Source of the DNA: DATARH01 sp035309005
Lineage (GTDB): Bacteria; Pseudomonadota; Alphaproteobacteria; ATCC43930; CGMCC-115725
Assembly: GCA_035309005.1 (NCBI GenBank)
Contig: DATGFP010000156.1
Span: forward strand, 1-64,000
Direction: 5' to 3'
Length of the DNA stretch: 64,000 nucleotides
The position numbers and the translations under genes were made by a program. This document shows positions 8,390-15,905 of the stretch, piece after piece. Under the pieces are notes generated by a model. It worked only from the letters and a program-made list of their open reading frames with translations. It had not been told where the DNA came from and made no database searches. How positions within the stretch are numbered: the stretch's first letter is position 1; every line of letters begins with the position of its first letter.

Positions 8390-9202
8390 ATGCAGATCCG
8401 GCTCGGCTACGAATTGATTTACGATTGCCCGCAGCCGACGCCGATGCTGCTGGTGCTGAACGTCCATTACACCCGCGTCTCGGACCTGGTTGAGCCCGAC
8501 CACCTCGTCGCCAGCCCGGCAATCCCGATCCACGGCTACCGCGACGGCTTCGGCAACTGGTGCAGCCGGATCGTCGCGCCGGCGGGACGCACCCGCCTCT
8601 CCGCCAACGCGATCGTCAACGACAGCGGCGAGCCGGATGCGGTGGCGCTCGCGGCGCCACAGCACGCGGTGCAGGATCTGCCCGACGACGCCCTGGTGTA
8701 CCTCCTCGGCAGCCGCTATTGCGAGACCGAGCGCCTCTCAGAGATCGCGTGGTCGCTGTTCGCGATGACGCCGCCCGGCTGGGGCCGAGTCCAGGCGATC
8801 TGCGACTTTGTCCACCGGCACATCGCGTTCGGCTATGAGCACGCGCGCGCCGGGCGAACCGCGTGGGAGGCCTATTGCGACCGCACCGGGGTCTGCCGCG
8901 ATTTTGCCCACCTCGCGATCGCGTTCTGCCGCTGCATGAACATTCCGGCGCGCTACTGCACCGGCTATCTGGGCGATATCGGGGTGCCGCCCTCGGACGC
9001 GCCGATGGATTTCTCGGCCTGGTTCGAGGTCTATCTCGGCGGCACGTGGTATGCCTTCGACGCGCGCAACAACACCCCGCGGATCGGCCGGGTCCTGATG
9101 GCGCGCGGCCGCGACGCGGCCGACGTCGCGATCAGCACGACGTTTGGTCCCAATACGCTCAGCGGCTTTACGGTATGGACCGAGGAAATCGCCTCACCCT
9201 GA
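8390..9202 (+). CDS. Transglutaminase-like family protein
   Basis: A 270-residue protein with an N-terminal beta-sandwich (IRLGYELIYDCPQPTPMLLVLNVHY) and a transglutaminase-like cysteine-protease core. The catalytic Cys169 is in RTGVCRDFAHLAIAFCR and the Asp224 is in WYAFDARNN. The position usually held by catalytic His, in DFSAWFEVY, is Ser209. Bacterial members are thought to act as peptidases or amide-modifying enzymes, often without known substrate. The start at 8390 aligns with the family N-terminus; an in-frame ATG at 8324 would add 22 unsupported residues. The stop overlaps the convergent DUF4345 gene by nine bases. Confidence 0.85.
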   Translation: MQIRLGYELIYDCPQPTPMLLVLNVHYTRVSDLVEPDHLVASPAIPIHGYRDGFGNWCSRIVAPAGRTRLSANAIVNDSGEPDAVALAAPQHAVQDLPDDALVYLLGSRYCETERLSEIAWSLFAMTPPGWGRVQAICDFVHRHIAFGYEHARAGRTAWEAYCDRTGVCRDFAHLAIAFCRCMNIPARYCTGYLGDIGVPPSDAPMDFSAWFEVYLGGTWYAFDARNNTPRIGRVLMARGRDAADVAISTTFGPNTLSGFTVWTEEIASP

Positions 9203-9598
9203 GCGCGCGTGCGCGATGCGCCGCTGCCAGAGGGCCAGCGCCGGCGTCACGCCCAATTCCATGACCAGCCCGAACAGCATCGGCCCGCCCGGGTAGCCAT
9301 TGAGCGCGAGCGACAGCAATCGGCCGAGGCCGCCGATGACGACGATCGCGGTCAATATCCGAAAGCGCGCGCCGTGGCGTTCGATCCGCGGCACCGTGGT
9401 GACGAATGCGCAACCGATCCCCAGGAGCAATCCCGAAAGATAGCGGTAATGGCTGTCGGCAGCGATCGGCGCACTGGCGACATGGACCATTGCCGGGCCG
9501 AGCAGTACCCCGGTCGTCCCGGCGGCAAGCGGCACCAGCGAGGCGATCACGACGGCGATCTGCAGCAGGCGCCGCTCGGTCACCGATGCCAAGGCCAT
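9194..9598 (-). CDS. DUF4345 family integral membrane protein
   Basis: A 134-residue protein with about four hydrophobic helices: IAVVIASLVPLAAGTTGVLLG, YLSGLLLGIGCAFVTTV, ILTAIVVIGGLGRLLSLAL and MLFGLVMELGVTPALALW. The pattern DSHYRYLSGLLLGIG is the signature of DUF4345. The family is common in proteobacteria and has no known function. It overlaps the transglutaminase-like gene at its 3' end and lies downstream of the SDR gene on the same strand, separated by 28 bases. Confidence 0.8.
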   Translation of the reverse strand: MALASVTERRLLQIAVVIASLVPLAAGTTGVLLGPAMVHVASAPIAADSHYRYLSGLLLGIGCAFVTTVPRIERHGARFRILTAIVVIGGLGRLLSLALNGYPGGPMLFGLVMELGVTPALALWQRRIAHARSG

Positions 9599-9626
9599 CG
9601 ATGTCCGCGCGGGGGCTGCGCTGCGC

Positions 9627-10409
9627 CTATAGCGCGCTCCTGCGGCTCGATCCGCCGCCGTCGATCGTGACGATTGTGCCGGTGGTGTAGGCCGAGCGGT
9701 CGGAGGCGAGGAAGGCGGTCATATGGCCGATCTCCTCGGGCTTGGCGGCGCGGCCGAAGGCAAGCGGCTGCATCAGCTCGGTCCATTTCTCGGGGTCGCC
9801 GAATTGGGTCTGGGCGCGCGTCTTCATCAGCGTGACGAGGCGCTCGGTCATTACGGGCCCCGGGTTGATGCCGACGACCCGCAAATTGTCGCGCGGCGCG
9901 GCGCCGCCCATCGCGAGGGTGAACGCCATCAGGGAGGCATTGCCCGACGAGCCGGCGATGTACTCGAAATCGGGGTTCTGGCCGGCGGCACCCAGGATGT
10001 TGACAATGACGCCGCTGCGCCGCGCCGCCATCAGCGCATAAAAGCGCCGCGTCATGTTGATGTAGCCGAAAACCTTCAGATCCCACGCCTCGCGCCAGCG
10101 CGCTTCGTCGATCTGGGCGATGTTGCCGCCGGGGATGGCGCCGGCGTTGTTGACGAGGATGTCGATGTCCGGGCATTCGGCCGCCAGCTTGTCGACGTTG
10201 CGGCTGTCGGCGAGATCGAGCGCGTAGTAGCGCACCGCGACATTGTGCTCGCCGGCGATCTTGGCGCGTACCGCTTCGAGGTCGGCGGCGGTGCGCGACA
10301 CCAGGACGACGTCGCAGCCTTCCTCGGCCAGCGCCTCGGCGCAGGCCCGCCCGATCCCCTTCGAGGCGCCCGTCACCAGCGCCTTCCGTCCCCGCAAACC
10401 CAGATCCAT
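9627..10409 (-). CDS. SDR family oxidoreductase with a non-standard active site
   Basis: A 260-residue short-chain dehydrogenase. The cofactor motif TGASKGIG (13-20) and NNAG (87-90) are intact. The active site is altered: the usual catalytic Ser region reads ILGAAG and the YxxxK motif reads Tyr150-I-A-G-Ser154, so both Ser and Lys are missing. The C-terminus INPGPVMTERL and AYTTGTIVTIDGGGSS is normal. The start at 10409 is preceded by GAGGACGAG. A longer open frame upstream belongs to the antisense of the neighbouring methyltransferase. The substrate is unknown, and the altered triad makes ordinary dehydrogenase activity uncertain. Confidence 0.88.
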   Translation of the reverse strand: MDLGLRGRKALVTGASKGIGRACAEALAEEGCDVVLVSRTAADLEAVRAKIAGEHNVAVRYYALDLADSRNVDKLAAECPDIDILVNNAGAIPGGNIAQIDEARWREAWDLKVFGYINMTRRFYALMAARRSGVIVNILGAAGQNPDFEYIAGSSGNASLMAFTLAMGGAAPRDNLRVVGINPGPVMTERLVTLMKTRAQTQFGDPEKWTELMQPLAFGRAAKPEEIGHMTAFLASDRSAYTTGTIVTIDGGGSSRRSAL

Positions 10410-10441
10410 CTCGTCCTCCCCGAATGTCCGAGGATGGCAGC

Positions 10442-11335
10442 TTAATCCAGCTTGATCCAGGTCAGCTCGTGCTTGTTGTGGAAGAGGTGGCGCAGAGTCG
10501 AGCCGGGGATCGCGGCGAAGCGCGCGGCCGTCGCGTGGTCGGTCTCGCCCTGGAACTTCAACGTGCACACGAAATTGCGGCAGGTGCCGGCGGCGAGCCA
10601 ACGTTCGACCAACGCCAGGAGCCGCGCAGGGTAGGACACGACGTCGGAGAACAGCCAATCAATCGGGCCGATCGTGGCGGGGTCGAGCGCGAAGGCGCTT
10701 TCGGCGCGGTAGTCGATGCCAGGGAGCCGGGCGATTTCGGGGGCGAGCGGCGCCTTGTCGACGCTGATGACATGCGCGCCCAACTGCGCCAAGGCCCAGC
10801 TCCAGCCGCCCGGGCTGCTGCCGAGGTCAAGGCAGATGTCGGCCGGCTGGGGCCTCTGGCCGGCGAGCGTCAGGGCCTCCCATAGCTTCAGGTAGGCGCG
10901 GCTCGGCGGGCCGGTGCGGTCCTCGACAAAATGTACTTCGCCGTTGGGGAACGCGCTCGTGCAACGGGGCGCGGCGAGCATTGTTTCGGCGTCGAGCAGC
11001 GTCCACGACCCGAGGGGCGCGCTCCGCGGCGCGTCGCCGAAATTGAGCGGCTTGGCCGAGACCACCGGCAATTTTTCCTGGATCAGTGTCGCGCGGCGGT
11101 GATGGTGCGGGCCGTAGACCGCCCAGTTGCGCTGGACCGCACGCAACTGGCGCGCCGCGTCGGCGATCGAGGCGATCTTGATTTCTTGCGGGTCGCGCCA
11201 GATGTTCTGCGCCCACGCCACGGAGCGCGGCGGCCCCGCCGCGACCAGCAGCCGCTCGTGGACCAGCTCGACGGCGCCGAGTTCGCGCTCCAATTCGCCG
11301 ACGAAACCCTGCGGCGCGAGATAGGCGGTGCGCGT
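10442..11335 (-). CDS. RlmM/FtsJ-like SAM-dependent RNA methyltransferase, apparent ACG start
   Basis: About 297 residues. The Rossmann core ICLDLGSSPGGWSWALAQLGAHVISVDKAPL, the DWLFSDVV strand and CTLKFQGETDHA match the RlmM/FtsJ group, which 2'-O-methylates rRNA; the Lys and Asp of the K-D-K-type site are visible. The N-terminus shows HERLLVAAGPPRSVAWAQNIWRDP. In the frame running back to the preceding gene's stop there is no ATG, GTG or CTG. The only downstream alternative is TTG at 11293. ACG at 11335-11333 has GAGGAG six bases upstream and yields an N-terminal TAYLAPQGFVGELEREL segment that looks like real coding sequence. It follows otnI by 33 bases. Confidence 0.75.
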   Translation of the reverse strand, partial: TRTAYLAPQGFVGELERELGAVELVHERLLVAAGPPRSVAWAQNIWRDPQEIKIASIADAARQLRAVQRNWAVYGPHHHRRATLIQEKLPVVSAKPLNFGDAPRSAPLGSWTLLDAETMLAAPRCTSAFPNGEVHFVEDRTGPPSRAYLKLWEALTLAGQRPQPADICLDLGSSPGGWSWALAQLGAHVISVDKAPLAPEIARLPGIDYRAESAFALDPATIGPIDWLFSDVVSYPARLLALVERWLAAGTCRNFVCTLKFQGETDHATAARFAAIPGSTLRHLFHNKHELTWIKLD

Positions 11336-11368
11336 GTTGTTCTCCTCGGCTTGTTCTCCCCGGCCGCC

Positions 11369-12151
11369 TCATCCGATGCCGTAGCGCTTGGCCCAGCCGA
11401 GACCCGACACGGTGTCGCCCTTGGGGCGGTATTCGCAGCCGATCCAGCCCTGGTAGCCGATCTCGTCGAAGAGATCGAACAGATAGGGGTAGTTTATCTC
11501 GCCGACATCCGGCTCGTGGCGGCCGGGGTTGCCGGCGATCTGGACGTGCGGGTAGTGGCCGGCGAGCGCGCGGATTTTGGTCGCGAGGTCGCCCTCCATG
11601 ATCTGCACGTGATAGAGGTCGAGCTGGAGCTTGAGGCTGGGCTTGCCGACCGCCGCGATGATGCGCATCGCCTGGCCGGTGTAGTTGAGGAAATAGCCCG
11701 GGATGTCGCGGGTGTTGATCGGCTCGATGATCGCGGTGAGGCCAGCGGCCGCGGCGCGGTCGGCGGCCCAGCGCAGATTGTCGATGTAGACGCGCTCGCC
11801 CGCTGCCTTGTCGCGCCCCTCCGGCCACCGCCCGGCCATCGTGTGCAGTAGCGGGCATTTCGCCGCCTTTGCGTAGAGGATCGCCTTCTCGACCCCGTCG
11901 CGGAATTCCTGCTCGCGGCCGGGCAATGCCGCGAGGCCGCGCTCGCCGCCATTCCAGTCGCCCGGCACGGTGTTAAAGAGGGCGAGGCTGAGGCGGTTGC
12001 GTTCGAGCCGCTCGGCGATGATTTCGGGCGGGTGGTCGTAGGGAAAGAGGAACTCGACCCCCTTGAACCCGGCTCGCGCCGCCGCGTCGAACCGCTCGAG
12101 AAAGCCCAGATCCTGGAACATCATGCTGAGATTGGCGGCGAAGCGAGGCAT
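11369..12151 (-). CDS. otnI: 2-oxo-tetronate isomerase (hydroxypyruvate isomerase family)
   Basis: A 260-residue TIM-barrel protein of the xylose isomerase-like superfamily. Signature pieces: MPRFAANLSMMFQDLGFLERFDAAARAGFKGVEFLFPYDHP, IIEPINTRDIPGYFL, LQLDLYHVQIMEGDL, IAGNPGRHEPDVGEINYPYLF and GCEYRPKGDT. The metal-binding Glu, Asp, His and Glu positions are all retained. This subgroup isomerises 2-oxo-tetronate to 3-oxo-tetronate (OtnI) or hydroxypyruvate to tartronate semialdehyde (Hyi). The divergent neighbours encode OtnK and OtnC, which strongly favours OtnI. The methyltransferase gene follows on the same strand. Confidence 0.88.
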   Translation of the reverse strand: MPRFAANLSMMFQDLGFLERFDAAARAGFKGVEFLFPYDHPPEIIAERLERNRLSLALFNTVPGDWNGGERGLAALPGREQEFRDGVEKAILYAKAAKCPLLHTMAGRWPEGRDKAAGERVYIDNLRWAADRAAAAGLTAIIEPINTRDIPGYFLNYTGQAMRIIAAVGKPSLKLQLDLYHVQIMEGDLATKIRALAGHYPHVQIAGNPGRHEPDVGEINYPYLFDLFDEIGYQGWIGCEYRPKGDTVSGLGWAKRYGIG

Positions 12152-12246
12152 CGGCGATGCTCCTCTGTTTACCCGTGGCGCGGCGGACGACTACTCTTCC
12201 CTCCCCGGTCCGCTGAACGCAAGACCGGGTAGCGTCGGAGGCTCGG

Positions 12247-13554
12247 ATGAGCGTGCTGCTGGGGGCGATCGCCGACGATTTCACCGGCGCGACCGACCTT
12301 TGCAACACGCTGGTGCGGCGCGGCATGCGCAGCGTGCAGCTGATCGACGTGCCGGCGGCCGATGCGCCGGCGCCCGATGCCGAGGCGGTCGTCATCGCGC
12401 TGAAGAGCCGCACGATTCCCGCCGCCGCCGCCGTGGCGATGAGTCTCGCCGCGTTGGGGTGGCTGCGGCGGGCCGGGGCGCGGCAGATCCTCTTCAAATA
12501 CTGCTCGACCTTCGATTCGACCGATGCCGGCAATATCGGCCCGGTGGCCGACGCGCTGCTTGACGCGCTCGGCGCCGACCCCGTGTCGCGGCACGGGGCG
12601 GGCTTCACGATCTTCTGCCCGGCCTTCCCGGAAAACGGCCGGACGATCTTCAAGGGCTACCTCTTTGTCGGCGATGTGCTGTTGTCGGAATCGGGGATGC
12701 GCGACCATCCGCTGACCCCGATGCGCGACCCCTCGCTGGTGCGCGTGCTGCAACGCCAGACCAAGGGCCGGGTCGGCCTTGTGCCGCATGCGACGGTGGC
12801 CGAGGGCCCGGCTTCGGTGCATGCCGCCTTCGCGGCATTGCGGCAGGAGGGCTTCCGGCACGCAATCGTCGACGCGATCGCCGACCGCGACCTCGAGACC
12901 ATCGGTGATGCCGCAGCCGACCTCGCCCTCATTACCGGCGGCTCGGGCGTCGCGCTCGGGCTGCCGGCGAATTTCCGCCGTCTCGGGCTGCTTGGCGAAG
13001 GCTCCGGCGCGGATGCGTTGCCGAAGATCGGCGGCGCCGCGGCGGTGCTGTCGGGTTCGTGCTCGGAGGCGACCCGCGCGCAAGTCGCCCGCATGGCCGA
13101 GCGCGCACCGGTCTTCACCCTCGACCCGCTCGCCGCCGCCGCGGGCCGCGACATTGCCGCGGAAGCGCTCGCCTGGGCGGAGCAGCGGCTCGGCAGCGCG
13201 CCGCTGCTGATCTCGGCCACCGCCGCGCCCGATATCGTCGCGCAGATTCAAGAACAGCTCGGCCGCGAGCGGGCCGGGGCGCTGGTCGAGGGGATTTTCG
13301 CGACGTTGGCGAAGGGGCTCGTCGAGCGCGGCGTGCGGCGCCTCGTTGTTGCCGGCGGCGAGACCGCCGGCGCGGTCGTGCAGGCGCTCGGCGTCAAGGG
13401 GCTGCGCATCGGCCGCCAGATCGACCCCGGAGTGCCGTGGACGATGACACTGAACAACAATCCGCCGCTCGCCCTCGCCCTCAAATCCGGCAATTTCGGC
13501 GCCCCCGATTTCTTTCTGCGCGCCTTCACGGTGCTTTCAGGAGATGCCCGGTGA
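12247..13554 (+). CDS. otnK: 3-oxo-tetronate kinase (four-carbon acid sugar kinase, DUF1537 family)
   Basis: A 435-residue member of the four-carbon acid sugar kinase family. The N-terminal domain begins LLGAIADDFTGATDLCNTLVRRGMRSVQLI with the substrate-binding DDFTGA motif. The C-terminal nucleotide-binding domain contains VLSGSCSEATRAQVARM, LVVAGGETAGAVVQALGVKGLRIGRQIDPGVPWT and LALKSGNFGAPDFF. OtnK phosphorylates 3-oxo-tetronate to its 4-phosphate using ATP. It is transcribed away from otnI, with 95 bases between them, and is followed by otnC. The three genes form the known core of L-threonate and D-erythronate use. Confidence 0.92.
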   Translation: MSVLLGAIADDFTGATDLCNTLVRRGMRSVQLIDVPAADAPAPDAEAVVIALKSRTIPAAAAVAMSLAALGWLRRAGARQILFKYCSTFDSTDAGNIGPVADALLDALGADPVSRHGAGFTIFCPAFPENGRTIFKGYLFVGDVLLSESGMRDHPLTPMRDPSLVRVLQRQTKGRVGLVPHATVAEGPASVHAAFAALRQEGFRHAIVDAIADRDLETIGDAAADLALITGGSGVALGLPANFRRLGLLGEGSGADALPKIGGAAAVLSGSCSEATRAQVARMAERAPVFTLDPLAAAAGRDIAAEALAWAEQRLGSAPLLISATAAPDIVAQIQEQLGRERAGALVEGIFATLAKGLVERGVRRLVVAGGETAGAVVQALGVKGLRIGRQIDPGVPWTMTLNNNPPLALALKSGNFGAPDFFLRAFTVLSGDAR

Positions 13555-13564
13555 CGCGATTCCC

Positions 13565-13602
13565 TTGTCATCGCAAGTCCCCTGTCATTGCTCGCAATGA
13601 CA
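13565..13602. repeat. Dispersed palindromic repeat, type B, partial copy 1
   Basis: A short element in the otnK-otnC gap containing the near-perfect palindrome GTCATTGCTCGCAATGAC (13584-13601). This is the terminal part of the larger type B element found at 41100, 52043 and 60975. It leaves 27 bases before the otnC start. Confidence 0.7.
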
Positions 13603-13629
13603 GACGTTTGGTAACGCGGGAGCCGGACC

Positions 13630-14250
13630 ATGAATGAAGCCAAGGCCCGAGAGGCGATCTGCGAGTTGGGCGCCTCGATCTTCAACCGCGGCCTGACCGC
13701 CGGCTCCTCGGGCAACATCAGCCTGCGGGTCGAGGGCGGCTGGCTGATGACGCCGACCAACGCCTCGTTGGGCCGGCTCGACCCGGCGCGGCTCTCGAAG
13801 CTCGACGATGGCGGCCGCCTCGTCGGCGGCGACGCGCCGACCAAGGAGAGCTTCCTGCACCGGGTGATGTACGAGGAGCGCGGCGATACGGGCGCCGTCG
13901 TGCACCTCCATTCGACCCATTCGGTCGCGGTGTCGTGCCTCGCCGAGGTCGACCCGCACGACGTGCTGCCGCCGATCACCGCGTACTATGTGATGCGGGT
14001 CGGCCGGCTGCCGCTCGTCCCCTATTTCAAGCCGGGCGACCTCGCGCTCGCCGAGGCGGTGCGCGGCTTTGCCGGCATGCACCACGCGGTGCTCCTGGCC
14101 AATCACGGCCCGGTCGTCGCCGGCGCCAGCCTCGACGCGGCGGTCAACGCGATCGAGGAACTCGAGGAGACCGCCCGGCTCTATCTGATGCTGCGCGGCG
14201 CCAAGACCCGCTTCCTGACCCCGGCCCAGGTCAAGGAGCTGCTGGCGTAA
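13630..14250 (+). CDS. otnC: 3-oxo-tetronate 4-phosphate decarboxylase (class II aldolase family)
   Basis: A 206-residue zinc-dependent class II aldolase/adducin-type protein. It has GLTAGSSGNISLRVEGGWLMTPTNASLG, an acidic TKESFLH segment, the zinc-binding VVHLHSTHSVAVS (HxH) and the third His in LANHGPVVAGASLD. OtnC removes CO2 from 3-oxo-tetronate 4-phosphate to give dihydroxyacetone phosphate, which enters glycolysis. It follows otnK by 75 bases that hold a type B repeat. Sequence alone would allow an L-fuculose or L-ribulose phosphate aldolase, but the context with otnI and otnK settles the choice. Confidence 0.88.
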   Translation: MNEAKAREAICELGASIFNRGLTAGSSGNISLRVEGGWLMTPTNASLGRLDPARLSKLDDGGRLVGGDAPTKESFLHRVMYEERGDTGAVVHLHSTHSVAVSCLAEVDPHDVLPPITAYYVMRVGRLPLVPYFKPGDLALAEAVRGFAGMHHAVLLANHGPVVAGASLDAAVNAIEELEETARLYLMLRGAKTRFLTPAQVKELLA

Positions 14251-14267
14251 GCACCGCCTTCCACCGC

Positions 14268-15140
14268 CTAGCCCGGTTGCGTCGCCAGGTACCAGTCGAG
14301 GATTTCGCGCCCCTGCCAATGCACCACGCCGGCGTGGCGGGCGATGTGGTCGTAGACCGCTTCGAGGTATTTGATGCGGTGCGGCTGGCCCGAAATGTAG
14401 GGGTGGATCGCGATCGCCATGATCTTGGCGCGCTCCCTGCCCTCGCGGTAGAGCCGGTCGAACGTATCGACGCAGCGCGTTGTGAAGTAGGCCGATTCGT
14501 GGTGCTGCACCAGCATCATCGGGATGTCGTTGAGCTCGACCGTGTAGGGCAGCGTGACGAGCGGCCCGTTGGCGGTGTGGATCTCGGTCGGCTCGTCGTC
14601 ATAGACCCAGTCGCCGATGTATTTGATGCCGGCGGCGGCCAGGAGCTCGGGAGTTTCCTCGGTCTGGGTCAGGCCGGGGCCGAGCCAGCCGACCGGTTTT
14701 TCTCCGGTAAAGCGCTCGATGACGCCGACTGAGCGCTCGATCATCGCCTTCTGGTCGGGCTCCTGATGGATCGGCCCCTGCTGGTAGGCATGACCCATGA
14801 ACTCCCAGCCGGCTTCGCGCGCTTCCCGCGCCACCCGCTCGTAATCCTCGCACACCCGGGCGTTGATCGACAGCGTGGGGGCGATGCCGAGGCGGCGGAA
14901 CAGCTCGAAAAACCGCCACACCCCGACCCGCATCCCGTATTCGTGCCACGACCAGTTGGGCACATCGGGCAGCAGCACCTGCCCGGTCGGCGCCGGCAGC
15001 ACCTGGCGCGCCATCGGCCGCGCGATGTCCCAGAATTCGAGGTTGACGATCGTCCAGACGACGAGCCGGGCGCCATCCGGCAGCCGCAATGGCGGCCGGT
15101 CGACGATGGCGGAAAATGGCGTGCGTTCGCGCGGGATCAT
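14268..15140 (-). CDS. Polysaccharide deacetylase family protein
   Basis: A 290-residue NodB-homology protein of the PuuE/Cda-like subgroup. It contains VVWTIVNLEFWDI, NWSWHEYGMRVGVWRFFELFRRLGIAPTLSINARVCEDYERV, EFMGHAYQQGPIH, GWLGPGLTQTEETPELLAAAGIKYIGDWVYDDEPT and IAIHPYISGQPHRI. In this group the usual Asp-Asp pair is replaced and the enzyme can act on small amide substrates such as allantoin rather than polysaccharides. The start at 15140 has GAGAGAAAG upstream. It converges on otnC with 17 bases between the stops, and is divergent from the RRM gene. The substrate is unknown. Confidence 0.85.
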   Translation of the reverse strand: MIPRERTPFSAIVDRPPLRLPDGARLVVWTIVNLEFWDIARPMARQVLPAPTGQVLLPDVPNWSWHEYGMRVGVWRFFELFRRLGIAPTLSINARVCEDYERVAREAREAGWEFMGHAYQQGPIHQEPDQKAMIERSVGVIERFTGEKPVGWLGPGLTQTEETPELLAAAGIKYIGDWVYDDEPTEIHTANGPLVTLPYTVELNDIPMMLVQHHESAYFTTRCVDTFDRLYREGRERAKIMAIAIHPYISGQPHRIKYLEAVYDHIARHAGVVHWQGREILDWYLATQPG

Positions 15141-15230
15141 CTTTCTCTCCTCGCGTTGACTTCGAACGATGCTGACGCGCCGAGGCTGATCGCGCAATCC
15201 CGGCGCGGTTCGGCCGCAGCGCCGGCGCCG

Positions 15231-15244
15231 TTGCAATGCTGCAA
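15231..15244. promoter_or_regulatory. Inverted repeat TTGCA-N4-TGCAA between divergent genes
   Basis: TTGCA (15231-15235) and TGCAA (15240-15244) are separated by ATGC, midway between the divergent deacetylase and RRM genes. It could be a regulator-binding site. Its TGCA cores resemble the palindrome ahead of the phasin gene at 50463, but the spacing differs, so any shared regulator is speculation. Confidence 0.3.
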
Positions 15245-15338
15245 TGCGGCGCCATATCGGCAGCATCGGTTGACGCGGCGCGGATGGGCGTCGCAACGTG
15301 CGGAAAAACCAGCGGGGGTGCCGCGACACGCGGATGGC

Positions 15339-15899
15339 ATGTGGGTGCGCAACAACAAAGGCAATGTTTTCGTCGGCAATTTGCCGCCGGATTTTCCCGA
15401 TGAGCGCCTGGCCGAGACGTTCGACCCGTTCGGCATCGTCTTGAGCGCCGCCGTCGCGCGCGACCCGTCGACCGGCGCCCGCCTGCGCTACGGCTTTGTC
15501 GACATCGCGACCGAGCGCGCCGCCACCCAGGCGATCAGCGCGCTCGACGGCAGCGAGATCGACGGCTGCAAGCTCAACGTCAAGCCGCGCGAGCGTCCGG
15601 TAAAAAAGCCGGGAGCGCCGCAGCGCCGGCTGCCGCCGCGCGCTGCCGCGCCGCGCCCGGCCCGCGCTCCGTGGAGCCACGACGATGCCGCATCGCCGGC
15701 GTTCCACGCCGCCGCGCCGCCAGCCAGCGATGGCGCGTCGCCGCGGCCAAGCAAAATGTCGCAGAGCCAGGTGGCGCGCGAGGGTGCGCCCGAGATCGAG
15801 CCGCCGCCGCGCCGCGATTTCGAGATCGTCCGGCGCCCGGTCCGCCGCACGACGCCGAGCTTCCAGGTCGAGCGCCGCTCGCTGCCGCGCCGCGTCTAG
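15339..15899 (+). CDS. RNA-binding protein with an RRM domain and basic Pro/Arg/Ala-rich tail
   Basis: A 186-residue protein. Residues about 6-85 form an RNA recognition motif. RNP2 is NVFVGNLPP and RNP1 is LRYGFVDIA, with the conserved DERLAETFDPFGIV and AISALDGSEIDGCKLNVKPRE between and after them. The remaining 100 residues are low-complexity and rich in Pro, Arg and Ala with little predicted order. Bacterial RRM proteins often bind mRNA and are linked to cold or stress responses in some phyla. The start at 15339 gives a compact N-terminus just before the RRM. A longer open frame upstream is opposite the deacetylase and is not supported. Confidence 0.82.
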   Translation: MWVRNNKGNVFVGNLPPDFPDERLAETFDPFGIVLSAAVARDPSTGARLRYGFVDIATERAATQAISALDGSEIDGCKLNVKPRERPVKKPGAPQRRLPPRAAAPRPARAPWSHDDAASPAFHAAAPPASDGASPRPSKMSQSQVAREGAPEIEPPPRRDFEIVRRPVRRTTPSFQVERRSLPRRV

Positions 15900-15905
15900 C
15901 GGCGC

